A stretch of 64,000 nucleotides of DNA from Gimesia aquarii. GTDB lineage: Bacteria; Planctomycetota; Planctomycetia; Planctomycetales; Planctomycetaceae. A model generated the notes under the pieces. The model saw nothing but the letters and a program-made list of their open reading frames with translations, was not told the DNA's origin and did not search any database. Below, in pieces: positions 44,295 to 52,561 of this stretch; position 1 is the first letter of the stretch, and each line of letters opens with the position of its first letter. Location of the stretch: NCBI RefSeq assembly GCF_007748175.1, contig NZ_CP037422.1, positions 3,354,020 to 3,418,019 on the forward strand, given 5' to 3'. The position numbers were made by a program, and so were the translations under genes.

Positions 44295-45224
44295 TCAATC
44301 ACGATATTTCTGATGGCAACGTTTGCACTGTGATTTCAGTGACTTCAATCTGGAAACGATCTGTTCCTGGTCTCCTTTTCGAATTTCTGTTCCCAGCCTT
44401 TTAAATTGTGCTTCAGATTCATTCAACCATTTTTTAAAGGTTTCGTCATAATCACTGGCATGCTTCCGTGATGTTTCATGGAACCCTTCCTGCAAGAGTA
44501 AGATGATTTGCAATGTTTCTTTTTCATCTGGAGACTCACTTGCATTCAGTAATTCCAATTGCTCAAACTGGTTGTTGATATTGACCATCGCCATCACCAT
44601 CGGATCAACTTTCGCACTCGCAACTAAATTAGGTAGTTTTATATTGGGAGAAGGAACTTGAAATCCCCCGATATCTCTCCAGAGACCGGCATACGCTTTA
44701 CTGGTTCCTGCTTGTTCCAAAAAGAGAAAAGCTTGCTTCTTATCAAAGCTCCCTCGACAGAGCCCGACTATCGCAGCCGCAGCAGGACCTCGATGACGTC
44801 CATGATGGCAATGAATATAGATCGAGCCTTGAAGATCTCTCGACACCCGAGCAAACGCTAATCCAGCTTCATGAGAAATTCCATCATAGCCTATGGGAAT
44901 ATGAACATAGTTGATCCCAGTCTCTTTTGCCAATTTTAATTTTGGTATTACTCCATCTACACTGACGATCGTCTTGATCCCCATTTTCTTCAAAACCTCA
45001 AACCCTTTTCTACCTTCAGGAGCGCTCCCAGAGTAAATCCGATCATCAATTTGGAACACATTCTGTAAACCAGGTCGGCTGAGTGATTGAAACGTCCTTT
45101 GGGCATTGACATTCTCTGATACGATCCCCATCTCAGAATCTGTCGGGTTCTGACTAAATAATACGGCAACACTTACACTTATCTCGAATAGACATATGCC
45201 GCTAATGACTCTTAACCAAAACAT
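44295..45224 (-). CDS. Dual-specificity-phosphatase-like protein fused to a c-type cytochrome module
   Basis: A 309-residue exported protein; residues 3-24 are a hydrophobic signal segment. The first domain (about 50-190) is a cysteine-based phosphatase: strand IKTIVSVDG, then YIHCHHGRHRGP with the HCx5R P-loop (Cys 139, Arg 145). The second domain (about 215-309) is mostly helical and ends with CKRCHQKYRD, a C-terminal CxxCH haem-binding motif (300-304) as in cytochrome c'-type four-helix bundles. Covalent haem attachment requires export, consistent with the signal. A periplasmic phosphatase tied to a haem sensor or redox domain is inferred. Both active motifs look intact. Confidence 0.78.
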   Translation of the reverse strand: MFWLRVISGICLFEISVSVAVLFSQNPTDSEMGIVSENVNAQRTFQSLSRPGLQNVFQIDDRIYSGSAPEGRKGFEVLKKMGIKTIVSVDGVIPKLKLAKETGINYVHIPIGYDGISHEAGLAFARVSRDLQGSIYIHCHHGRHRGPAAAAIVGLCRGSFDKKQAFLFLEQAGTSKAYAGLWRDIGGFQVPSPNIKLPNLVASAKVDPMVMAMVNINNQFEQLELLNASESPDEKETLQIILLLQEGFHETSRKHASDYDETFKKWLNESEAQFKRLGTEIRKGDQEQIVSRLKSLKSQCKRCHQKYRD

Positions 45225-45495
45225 GCTTTGTAAAACTTTCTTATTTTCAAACGCTGAAAGAACACTCCTATTAGAATATCAAATCTACTTGATTTGTTCA
45301 GAATTTTTAAGAAAATAAATACAATTTAGATATTTCGCTGATTGCCTGGACTAGCAGTCGCTACGCGTTAAATGGCTGGTCTTCAAAAAGTCTTAGCTTG
45401 GAATTCATCCGTCAGATGACTACCCTACAAGCTCAGGAAAAGCTACTTTTTAGAGTAGTGGCTGAAATGACATCTCTTTTTGTACTGGTTCTACG

Positions 45496-45828
45496 ATGGC
45501 TTATGACGAAGCACTCGCCCAACGCGTTCACCAATTACTGAAACGTCGAAAAGGGTTTTCCCAACGAAAGATGTTTGGTGGTATGTGTTTTATGCTGCAT
45601 GGAAATATGTGTTGTGGCATCACACATCAGGAATTGATGCTGCGATTGGGAGAAAAAAACACTGCGAAAGCGTTAGAAGAGTCTTTCACTCGTGAAATGG
45701 ATTTTACCGGCAAGCCAATAAAGAGCATGATCTATGTCGAACGCCCTGGCTTTGAAGATGATGCTGACCTGAAATATTGGGTGAATCAGGCTGTCAAGTT
45801 TGTGCAATCACTTCCCCCGAAGAGTTAA
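45496..45828 (+). CDS. TfoX/Sxy N-terminal domain protein
   Basis: A 110-residue protein made of the TfoX N-terminal domain alone. The hallmark RKMFGGMCFMLHGNMCCGI (about 21-39) and the C-terminal ADLKYWVNQAVKFV helix match the family. Full-length TfoX/Sxy regulates competence with CRP; short single-domain forms are widespread and of unknown role. There are 270 bases of non-coding DNA upstream with no clear promoter. Confidence 0.85.
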   Translation: MAYDEALAQRVHQLLKRRKGFSQRKMFGGMCFMLHGNMCCGITHQELMLRLGEKNTAKALEESFTREMDFTGKPIKSMIYVERPGFEDDADLKYWVNQAVKFVQSLPPKS

Positions 45829-45936
45829 TCGCTTGGTTGGCATCTGAAACTATGGCGAGTTGGGGAGTCATCTTCTGGCCAAAGTTTAAACCTGGTTCTG
45901 ATTCCTGTAGAAGTACCCAATCAATTTATTGTTTCT

Positions 45937-46332
45937 CTAAGGCCCGTACCAATAACCATAAAAGAAACGAGATGGATTATAGAAGAAATTAGGGGCAGGT
46001 TGCATTACTTCTACCGTTGACGGAAACAGGCTATTGCTAACGTTAGGTCGGCTCAATGAAATTCCCATCGCCTTGCGTGTATTGATCCGCCGAAGACGTT
46101 GTTCAGCACGAGCAAGCGCTCTTTGATGAATTAATTTTTGGCTTGCTGTCATCCGCTGATCGACTTTCTTAAAACTATTTCTGGACGAACTGGCGGTTGA
46201 TTTTTCTGAAATCGTAAGCTGTTTGTTTTTCTTCGCCTGAAAACCAGAAGTCGATTTCTGCTCTTGGCCAAAAATTGGCGCTGACAGAAAAAATAAAGAC
46301 AGAACCATCAGAATAAAAACAGAAGAGCGCAT
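45937..46332 (-). CDS. Small exported basic protein, unknown function
   Basis: A 131-residue protein with a strong signal peptide (about residues 1-22, ending APIFGQE). The mature part is Lys/Arg/Ser-rich and predicted helical in the middle (RALARAEQRLRRINTRKAMG), ending with an aromatic Tyr/Phe/Gly/Pro tail (FFYNPSRFFYGYWYGP). GAGAGG precedes the ATG. The aromatic tail may mediate envelope or matrix interaction; this is a guess. It lies downstream of the lactonase gene on the same strand, but a 186-base gap separates them. Confidence 0.6.
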   Translation of the reverse strand: MRSSVFILMVLSLFFLSAPIFGQEQKSTSGFQAKKNKQLTISEKSTASSSRNSFKKVDQRMTASQKLIHQRALARAEQRLRRINTRKAMGISLSRPNVSNSLFPSTVEVMQPAPNFFYNPSRFFYGYWYGP

Positions 46333-46518
46333 CGTTAGCCTCTCTCTTCATAAGATTGATTTTACAAGACGACGACAAAGTAGAACAAATAGCACTGCGC
46401 AGACTTCGCCTATGAATCGGATACGTTACTCATGATTCATCGGTTCAAAAATCAAAAGATCTGAGCAATTTCAATTAAAATAGCAAATAAGTAACTATTT
46501 CTTTCAAGAAACTGCGGT

Positions 46519-47598
46519 CTAGGGAACTTTTACTATCTCAACCCAAGAAGGAGATTTTCCCACATCATAGGTCGCAAACCGTTCCAATTTTCCTGTTTTG
46601 GGAGAAATTCGATAAGCGGCAAGCTTGCCATTCTTTTGGCCAGCGGCATAGAGGTATCTGCCAGACGGATCAATATTAAACGAACGAGGGGTATCTTCTG
46701 TTGGCTCCTGCCCTAAAGACTTCAATCGCCCTGACTTCAGATCTACTTCGTAACAGGCAATGCTGTTATGACCTCGATTGGAGGCATATAGATACTTGCC
46801 TGAAGGTGAAAGCTCAATGTCCGCACACGTGTTTTTTCCCTCATATCCTTTCGGCAGAGTGGAAATGGTCTGAAAGGGAGTGAGAGTCCCCATCTTAGGA
46901 TCCAGCTTATAGGCTGATACAGAGCTTCCCTTTTCATTATCAAAATAAATAAATCGATTATCCTTTGAGACAGCAAGATGTCTTGGCTCTAAACCTTCGG
47001 CAGCTTGAACCAGAGGCTTTTTATTCGCCTTCAACATACCCGTCTTTTCATTGAGTATGAATTGGTAAATGGCATTCGGACCTGTATGAGGTACGAAAAC
47101 AAATTGATTCGATTGATCTGGTAAGATTGCGTGAGCTTTTTTGTCAGTTGGAATCGTCTGCAGAATTTCAGTAGAAATTTCACCGTTTTTAGATAATTGA
47201 TGAACGGCAACTTTACCTTCGCCATAATACGCAGAAAACAGGTAGTCCCCATTTCTGTCACTCGCGATGTAGGCTGCATTCCCCCCCGCTGGAACGGATG
47301 AAATTTTCTTGAGTTTACCATTTTGGGGATTAATAGAATAACTGTTAAATTTCTTTGCCGATCTCACTGAGGCAAACAAATATTTCTTTTCAGGGTCTAC
47401 CTCCAAACAACCCGGAGCGCCTTCAAGCTTCACATCTTCAACATGAGTTAAATCGCCATCCTTTTCATCCATTTGATAAACTGCGATTTTCTTTTCTCCA
47501 CCGAGAGAAATATAAACGAAACTCGCAGCAAGACAGGGAGTATGCGACAAAACGAACAGACCCACGATTGATAGACAGAACCGAAGCAGAAGATGCAT
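46519..47598 (-). CDS. Exported lactonase-type beta-propeller (YbhE/6-phosphogluconolactonase fold)
   Basis: A 359-residue protein. The start is the ATG at 47598 (AGGGG upstream), giving a signal peptide of about 20 residues; an upstream start would overlap the neighbouring gene. The sequence is a repeating pattern of about 50 residues (for example FVYISLGGEKKIAVYQMDEKDG, KYLFASVRSAKKF, RYLYAAGQKNGKLAAYRISPKTG; strand-turn repeats) that fits a seven-bladed propeller of the lactonase family (Pfam PF10282). Being exported, it is unlikely to be the pentose-phosphate lactonase despite the gnd gene further right. The substrate is unknown. Confidence 0.85.
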   Translation of the reverse strand: MHLLLRFCLSIVGLFVLSHTPCLAASFVYISLGGEKKIAVYQMDEKDGDLTHVEDVKLEGAPGCLEVDPEKKYLFASVRSAKKFNSYSINPQNGKLKKISSVPAGGNAAYIASDRNGDYLFSAYYGEGKVAVHQLSKNGEISTEILQTIPTDKKAHAILPDQSNQFVFVPHTGPNAIYQFILNEKTGMLKANKKPLVQAAEGLEPRHLAVSKDNRFIYFDNEKGSSVSAYKLDPKMGTLTPFQTISTLPKGYEGKNTCADIELSPSGKYLYASNRGHNSIACYEVDLKSGRLKSLGQEPTEDTPRSFNIDPSGRYLYAAGQKNGKLAAYRISPKTGKLERFATYDVGKSPSWVEIVKVP

Positions 47599-47677
47599 GA
47601 TAGCCCCTTTGAATATGAAACCAACTACGAATAACACATGTTTGTTTGTATTAGTAGAGCTAGTTTTGAGGGAAATA

Positions 47678-48436
47678 TCAAGCAGAAGCGGCTTGTAAAG
47701 CTCGTCCCAAAGCTTCCAATTCACGTGCGCCGCCAAAAACAATACAGATATAAACCTGATCGTCTTCAATCCATTTTACTGTCGCATAATTCCCTTTTTT
47801 GAGCTGAGAATACTCGACATTTCCAGGATCAAAATAAGTATGCGAAGGCAACGGAGCCACTCGCCTGGCGGGCACCTGCAGTATTGCCCCATAAACAGGC
47901 TGGGCTTTCCCAGTATTAAGTGTGAAAAAACGAACCACAGTGTCATGGACCGGTGATTTGGGTTTATGAGCTGATGATTGATCTACAAAAACGCCATACG
48001 AATTGGGGGTAAAGTTTAAACGACCTTTGAAACGCCAACCTCCTTGAGTCGGCAGGCGTTCAGAAAAATTATTATCAAATTCAGACAAAAAACGACGATC
48101 CAGGTTTAGCTTTGGACTGAACTCAGATAAATCAATGACCGGCCCTTGAGCAACAAAAAAAGAAACCAGCATTGCTGCAAATACCAAACAAGCTGAAAGT
48201 CCAGCAAGGACACCCGGCTTTTTAAGAAACGATTTCCGTGGGGAAATGGCAGGCTGATCACTTATCAAAACATTTTCATTAGATTGAACAAGTGAATCCA
48301 GAATAGAATTTTTTAACCCATCAGGAACTTCAACGTCAAGAAGTACAGATTTGAGCTGGTCGTGAAAAGCCGCATCGCCCGGCTGTTCCCCTTGATCAGA
48401 ATGTTCTGATGATTTAGATGGCTCTGAAAAATTCAT
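47678..48436 (-). CDS. Membrane protein paired with ECF sigma factor (putative anti-sigma)
   Basis: A 252-residue protein; ATG 48436 leaves a 43-base gap to the sigma gene, and an upstream in-frame start would overlap it. A polar cytoplasmic head (about 1-70) includes a VPDGLKNSILDSL-type helix. A single membrane helix follows (about 77-97), then an outer domain of about 150 residues with a strand-rich end (YICIVFGGARELEALGRAL). The arrangement fits a transmembrane anti-sigma regulator, but no zinc-binding HxxxCxxC motif is present, so it would be a non-ZAS type. Confidence 0.72.
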   Translation of the reverse strand: MNFSEPSKSSEHSDQGEQPGDAAFHDQLKSVLLDVEVPDGLKNSILDSLVQSNENVLISDQPAISPRKSFLKKPGVLAGLSACLVFAAMLVSFFVAQGPVIDLSEFSPKLNLDRRFLSEFDNNFSERLPTQGGWRFKGRLNFTPNSYGVFVDQSSAHKPKSPVHDTVVRFFTLNTGKAQPVYGAILQVPARRVAPLPSHTYFDPGNVEYSQLKKGNYATVKWIEDDQVYICIVFGGARELEALGRALQAASA

Positions 48437-48479
48437 AATCGTTCCATATAACCACGTAAGAAGAAAACCGCAAATAATT

Positions 48480-49001
48480 CTATGAATGGATTGTTGTCTC
48501 TTCTTTAGAAAGCGATGAAAAGCGCTCTTGTAAAAATGATTTCGCCCTCGCAAGACGGCTCATGACCGTTCCAAGTGGAATCGAGAGTTCAGTGGCGATT
48601 TCTTTGTAAGTTTTCTCTTCAAAATAAAACATCAATAACGGAACTCGAAAATCTTCTGGCAAATCTTTAAGAGCACATTGTAACTCAGATGAAGTTAATT
48701 CAGGCATCATTTTTTCTTCAGAGGGAAGATCAAACGTCTGGCTGAGTGCTACTGGAGTAATTTTTTTTGTGATCTTTTTCAAAAATAAATTTCGCAAAAT
48801 TGTGCAAAGCCAAGAGCGGGCTAAACTCATATCACGAAGTTGAGACAGTTTTTTCTGAGCTACCAAATAGGTCTGTTGGGTAAGGTCTTCTGCATCTGCT
48901 CTATCACCCGATAAACGATATGCATATCGGAAGAGCAGCTGGTAGTATTGATCCACCAACAGGGCAAGTTCTTCGGAGGTAGTATGGTTCTGTAAGGACA
49001 T
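48480..49001 (-). CDS. ECF-type RNA polymerase sigma factor
   Basis: A 173-residue sigma-70 family protein of the ECF group. Region 2 (about 10-85) contains YRLSGDRADAEDLTQQTYLVAQKK and the R-SWLCTILRNLFL helix. A short linker leads to region 4 (about 110-165) with LPEDFRVPLLMFYFEEKTYKEIA and the HTH IPLGTVMSRLARAK. It starts transcription of its regulon, probably in response to an envelope signal passed by the membrane partner encoded next to it. Confidence 0.93.
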   Translation of the reverse strand: MSLQNHTTSEELALLVDQYYQLLFRYAYRLSGDRADAEDLTQQTYLVAQKKLSQLRDMSLARSWLCTILRNLFLKKITKKITPVALSQTFDLPSEEKMMPELTSSELQCALKDLPEDFRVPLLMFYFEEKTYKEIATELSIPLGTVMSRLARAKSFLQERFSSLSKEETTIHS

Positions 49002-49178
49002 AACCTAACTCTCTATGTAGTAAAGATGCTGAAAAACACCTTGTTATTCCCCAATAAAGCTAATTTATTGAATTTTTTTCTTAATTCTGATTTCATAAGC
49101 ATCATTCAGTTGAATTCTTCATATGTTTCACTGAATTTTCTGAACAAGTGCCCCCTTCGTTCTGCTGGAGATTACCTC

Positions 49179-50291
49179 CTAGGATTTGATCACTTTCCGC
49201 TGAATTGTCAGGGACTCTAATCGACTTAAATCGGGATCAGGTAATTCTTCAAAGGCTTTGACGCTGGGAACTCCTAAATCATTGTTTGATAACCTCAATG
49301 GAAATTCGGCAAGCTCTTCATGGTAATATTTTTCACTGGGAAAAATGTCTGCGGGATAAGTGAAATTATCCAACATCGCCAACGCAGTACAATGGGAAGC
49401 GCCAGTTGCACTTTCCAGCATCCCGCCCACCCAACAAGGAATCTCTGCTTCTTGGCATAAATCATGGATTTTCACCGCATTCGTAAGGCCCCCAACTCGC
49501 CCGGGCTTGATATTTATATAACGACAACTTTTCAATGTGACTGCCTGCTGAGCACGACCAGGGTGAGTAATGCTTTCGTCCAGACAAACGGGGGTTTTGA
49601 TGATTTTCTGAAGCTGAGCATGATCCGTTAGATCATCGTGCTGTAAAGGTTGCTCAATCATTGCCAGCTCAAATTCATCGATCGCTTGAAATAACGCGGT
49701 ATCTTGAATTCGATATCCACTATTACAATCGATGTGAAACGTTGCTTCAGGAAAAGAAGAGCGAACTGCTTTGAGCATGGGAATATCCCATCCGGGACGA
49801 AACTTAAGTTTGATCCGCGGAAAGTTTTGTTCTACGGCAGTTCCGACTTCTTCGATCAAATCATCCAGATGATCCATGACTCCGAAATCAGCTCCTACCG
49901 GGACTTCGTTTCTCGTGGCGCCTAACGCAACATGTAGCAGAACATCCTTCTTTCGACTATGCAAACTCCACCAGGCATTATCCAAAGCTGCTTTGGCAAA
50001 TGGATTGCCTTTATAGAGAGACAATTTTTTCTGCAAATCTTCGCCACTGTCGATCTCTTGGCCAATCACTGCTGGTGCCAGCCATTCAGAAACCGTATGA
50101 AAGACACCACCGGCCCATTCAGGGCTATAACAAGGTGCAGCCAAAGGTGTACTTTCTCCCCAACCTTCTACAGATCCACTCGTCATATGACATAATACTG
50201 AATGAATCGCTGCATCTTCACCATACGCAGTTCGCCAGGGATAGATGAGCGGCATGGCAACATGGAATAATTCAATCCGTTCAATTTTCAT
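49179..50291 (-). CDS. menC: o-Succinylbenzoate synthase / enolase-superfamily enzyme (MenC-like)
   Basis: A 370-residue member of the muconate-lactonising subgroup of the enolase superfamily. The capping domain covers about 1-100. The barrel supplies the KxK acid/base pair (RIKLKFRPGW, about 155-164) and metal ligands in FHIDCNSGY (about 181), MIEQPL (about 210) and CLDESI (about 234), plus the second-face lysine in YINIKPGRVGG (about 257). The sequence fits the OSBS/N-acylamino-acid racemase branch, which makes o-succinylbenzoate for menaquinone; a racemase activity cannot be excluded. It follows the Hsp70 gene by 58 bases in the same direction. Confidence 0.82.
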   Translation of the reverse strand: MKIERIELFHVAMPLIYPWRTAYGEDAAIHSVLCHMTSGSVEGWGESTPLAAPCYSPEWAGGVFHTVSEWLAPAVIGQEIDSGEDLQKKLSLYKGNPFAKAALDNAWWSLHSRKKDVLLHVALGATRNEVPVGADFGVMDHLDDLIEEVGTAVEQNFPRIKLKFRPGWDIPMLKAVRSSFPEATFHIDCNSGYRIQDTALFQAIDEFELAMIEQPLQHDDLTDHAQLQKIIKTPVCLDESITHPGRAQQAVTLKSCRYINIKPGRVGGLTNAVKIHDLCQEAEIPCWVGGMLESATGASHCTALAMLDNFTYPADIFPSEKYYHEELAEFPLRLSNNDLGVPSVKAFEELPDPDLSRLESLTIQRKVIKS

Positions 50292-50349
50292 CTAGAGTTT
50301 AAATCCTAAATCTATTGCAGAGAATTCATCGTAGAAGCAAAAATGTGTT

Positions 50350-52383
50350 TTAAGCATCCTCTAACAAGTCCCAAAATTCGCTCTCTGCTGCATCTAATTG
50401 ACTAGTCGGCTTCGATTGAGACTTCGATTTTTTTTGCCTTTGAGAACTTGCCTGAGTCTTACTCGATCTTTTTGATGAAGCTTGTTGTTTCTGGTTCAAT
50501 GAGGGGGAACTCCGTTGTCCTTTTTTGGGGACTTGTTTCTTGCTTTTTTTCTTTTTAAGTTTGTGGGTTGTTCGCGAAGACAATAAACCTTGAGAATGTT
50601 TTTCAGGATCAGAACAATTAGATCCTGGCGGTCCCTGCTGAGGTTCACCACACTGATTACATAACGCAACGGGTCGCTCCGAGCTATCAAGTCCACGAGC
50701 CACCTGTTGATTCTTTTTGGAAACAACAGGTGCATCGGGCAACTCTCTTTTATTCTCAGTCTGTTTTACCACTGGTTCAGCCTGATCCAGAATTCCTTCC
50801 AGCATATTACTTTGCTCAAGCTGCAATTCATCTTGAGTTTCAGTAATTTGCTGACTGTTCTCTGACGTTGTCTGCAATATGTTCTGTTCACGAGTAATTT
50901 CTATCTCAGCCGCTTTCCCACTGGCAAGATCTCTTGCAGAAACATGAACGCGGGCTTCCGCATCGTATTCCATTAAAACTTCGATTTTCGAATCAACGGG
51001 TAAATCGGCAGGCAAACCTTCGATTATGCAATTTCCTAAAACTACAAATGGCTCATCCTGAGAAGCACCGCTTTCAATTAATTTTAGGTGAACTCGTCTC
51101 TGGTTTGCAGATACTGTTCCATAAGTATGCTTGACTGATGCAGGCAGCTTTGTATTTGCCGGGAGGAGATAATGAGGTATGCGTTGCTGTCCTTGCTGGT
51201 CTCGCACGAGAAAACCTAATGACCGGGCATTCACACTGTGTTGTTTGATCTTTGCCAGACGACTGGCAGCTTCAGTCGTCAGAATGGATTCAGCATATTC
51301 ACGATTGCTCAACAGCATTCCCGCATAATAAGCCGCACCATGTGCGATCGATTGGTCTGGGGGCAGCGAAAGGTTGCGAGTTGTTCCACTCGATTTTTTG
51401 AGGGCATCTCGAATCATGGGCATACGAGATGAACCACCAGTCGTCAGGACCACATCGACATGAGCCCACCCCATACCATTATCTTTTAACAAAGACTTGG
51501 TAATCGCAGTTGTTCGACTAACTAATTCTTTGGTGAGTAGTTCAAATTGAGACTGGGTAATCTGATAAGTTTTCCGCTTTGATCCAACCTGACAGGCCAA
51601 AGTTGTTTTAGGCCTGACAGTGAGACTCCGTTTCGCCTGTTCGACTTCATTCGCGAGATACTGGAGACTTTCAGGATCATTAGCGGGGTTCACTCCAAAT
51701 TCATTCACGAATTGTTCTGCGATTGTTGCCTGTAATTTGCTGTTCCAGTCAATTCCCCCTAATTTTAAATCACCACCACTGGCAATGACATTCACTTCAT
51801 CTTTTTGGTACTTTACCAAAGAAAGATCGAATGTACCGCCTCCCAAATCGTAAACAAGAATCCGCTGTTCTTCAGCAAGCTCTGCAAACCACATCCCTTC
51901 AGATCCCAAAACATAGCATAAAGAAGCTGCCACTGGTTCGTTAATCAGGTCAACTTGTTTTAGCCCTGCTTGTAAGGCTGCGTTAATTGTTTCTTGACGC
52001 TGCACATCACTGAATTGAGCGGGAACGGTAATGACTGCTGATTCAACAGCTCCAAGACGTTCGTTCGCTGCGGCAAGCAGTTTTTTTAAAATAAAGGCAG
52101 AGATATCTTTTGGAGTAAAATACCGACCGTCGATCTCCCATTGAAAATCCGGTTTACCAAGAAAACGTTTCGCATGTTGTACGACATTGAGGGGATTAAC
52201 GATCGCATGTCGGAGTGCTTCTGTTCCAACGATCACCTCAGCACCATCAAACATAGCCACCGAGGGAGTAGATAATTCCCCTTCCTGGTTGGGAATCGTA
52301 ACCGGTTCACCATGCTCATTCAGATGAGCGATGCAGGAATAGGTTGTTCCCAAATCGATTCCGACAGCCTGTATTTTCTGCAT
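50350..52383 (-). CDS. Hsp70-family protein with non-canonical basic C-terminal tail
   Basis: A 677-residue DnaK homologue. The nucleotide-binding domain (about 1-375) has IGIDLGTTYSC-type phosphate loop (GVDLGTTYSCIAH here reads GIDLGTTYSCIAHL), LVYDLGGGTFDLSLV (about 174-189) and TGGSSRMPMI (about 315). A substrate-binding beta domain follows (about 385-510). The usual helical lid is replaced by a Gln/Glu-rich segment, a CxxC-x11-C cysteine group (575, 578, 590), a Lys/Ser/Gln tail (604-665) and a short acidic end (ESEFWDLLEDA) instead of a DnaK tail. No DnaJ or GrpE gene is nearby. This suggests a specialised, possibly nucleic-acid- or membrane-associated, chaperone. Confidence 0.88.
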   Translation of the reverse strand: MQKIQAVGIDLGTTYSCIAHLNEHGEPVTIPNQEGELSTPSVAMFDGAEVIVGTEALRHAIVNPLNVVQHAKRFLGKPDFQWEIDGRYFTPKDISAFILKKLLAAANERLGAVESAVITVPAQFSDVQRQETINAALQAGLKQVDLINEPVAASLCYVLGSEGMWFAELAEEQRILVYDLGGGTFDLSLVKYQKDEVNVIASGGDLKLGGIDWNSKLQATIAEQFVNEFGVNPANDPESLQYLANEVEQAKRSLTVRPKTTLACQVGSKRKTYQITQSQFELLTKELVSRTTAITKSLLKDNGMGWAHVDVVLTTGGSSRMPMIRDALKKSSGTTRNLSLPPDQSIAHGAAYYAGMLLSNREYAESILTTEAASRLAKIKQHSVNARSLGFLVRDQQGQQRIPHYLLPANTKLPASVKHTYGTVSANQRRVHLKLIESGASQDEPFVVLGNCIIEGLPADLPVDSKIEVLMEYDAEARVHVSARDLASGKAAEIEITREQNILQTTSENSQQITETQDELQLEQSNMLEGILDQAEPVVKQTENKRELPDAPVVSKKNQQVARGLDSSERPVALCNQCGEPQQGPPGSNCSDPEKHSQGLLSSRTTHKLKKKKSKKQVPKKGQRSSPSLNQKQQASSKRSSKTQASSQRQKKSKSQSKPTSQLDAAESEFWDLLEDA

Positions 52384-52561
52384 AAAGCAATAACTCTCTT
52401 TAGATCTACATTTTCACATACTTGAAAGATAAAGTATTACGGGAAAGGACGCTTCTCATATGTTATCATGGACACCAGCAACACTCCAGCACTTGATTCG
52501 TGTTTTCCTGCTATAAAAATGGCTAGATCGCTATAAAAACTGAAAGATCTGTTTTGTGAAA

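Noticed and set aside
46519-47769. The longer start of the beta-propeller gene at 47769
   Set aside because: It would overlap the neighbouring membrane-protein gene by 92 bases and place the signal peptide 57 residues inside; ATG 47598 has a good ribosome site.
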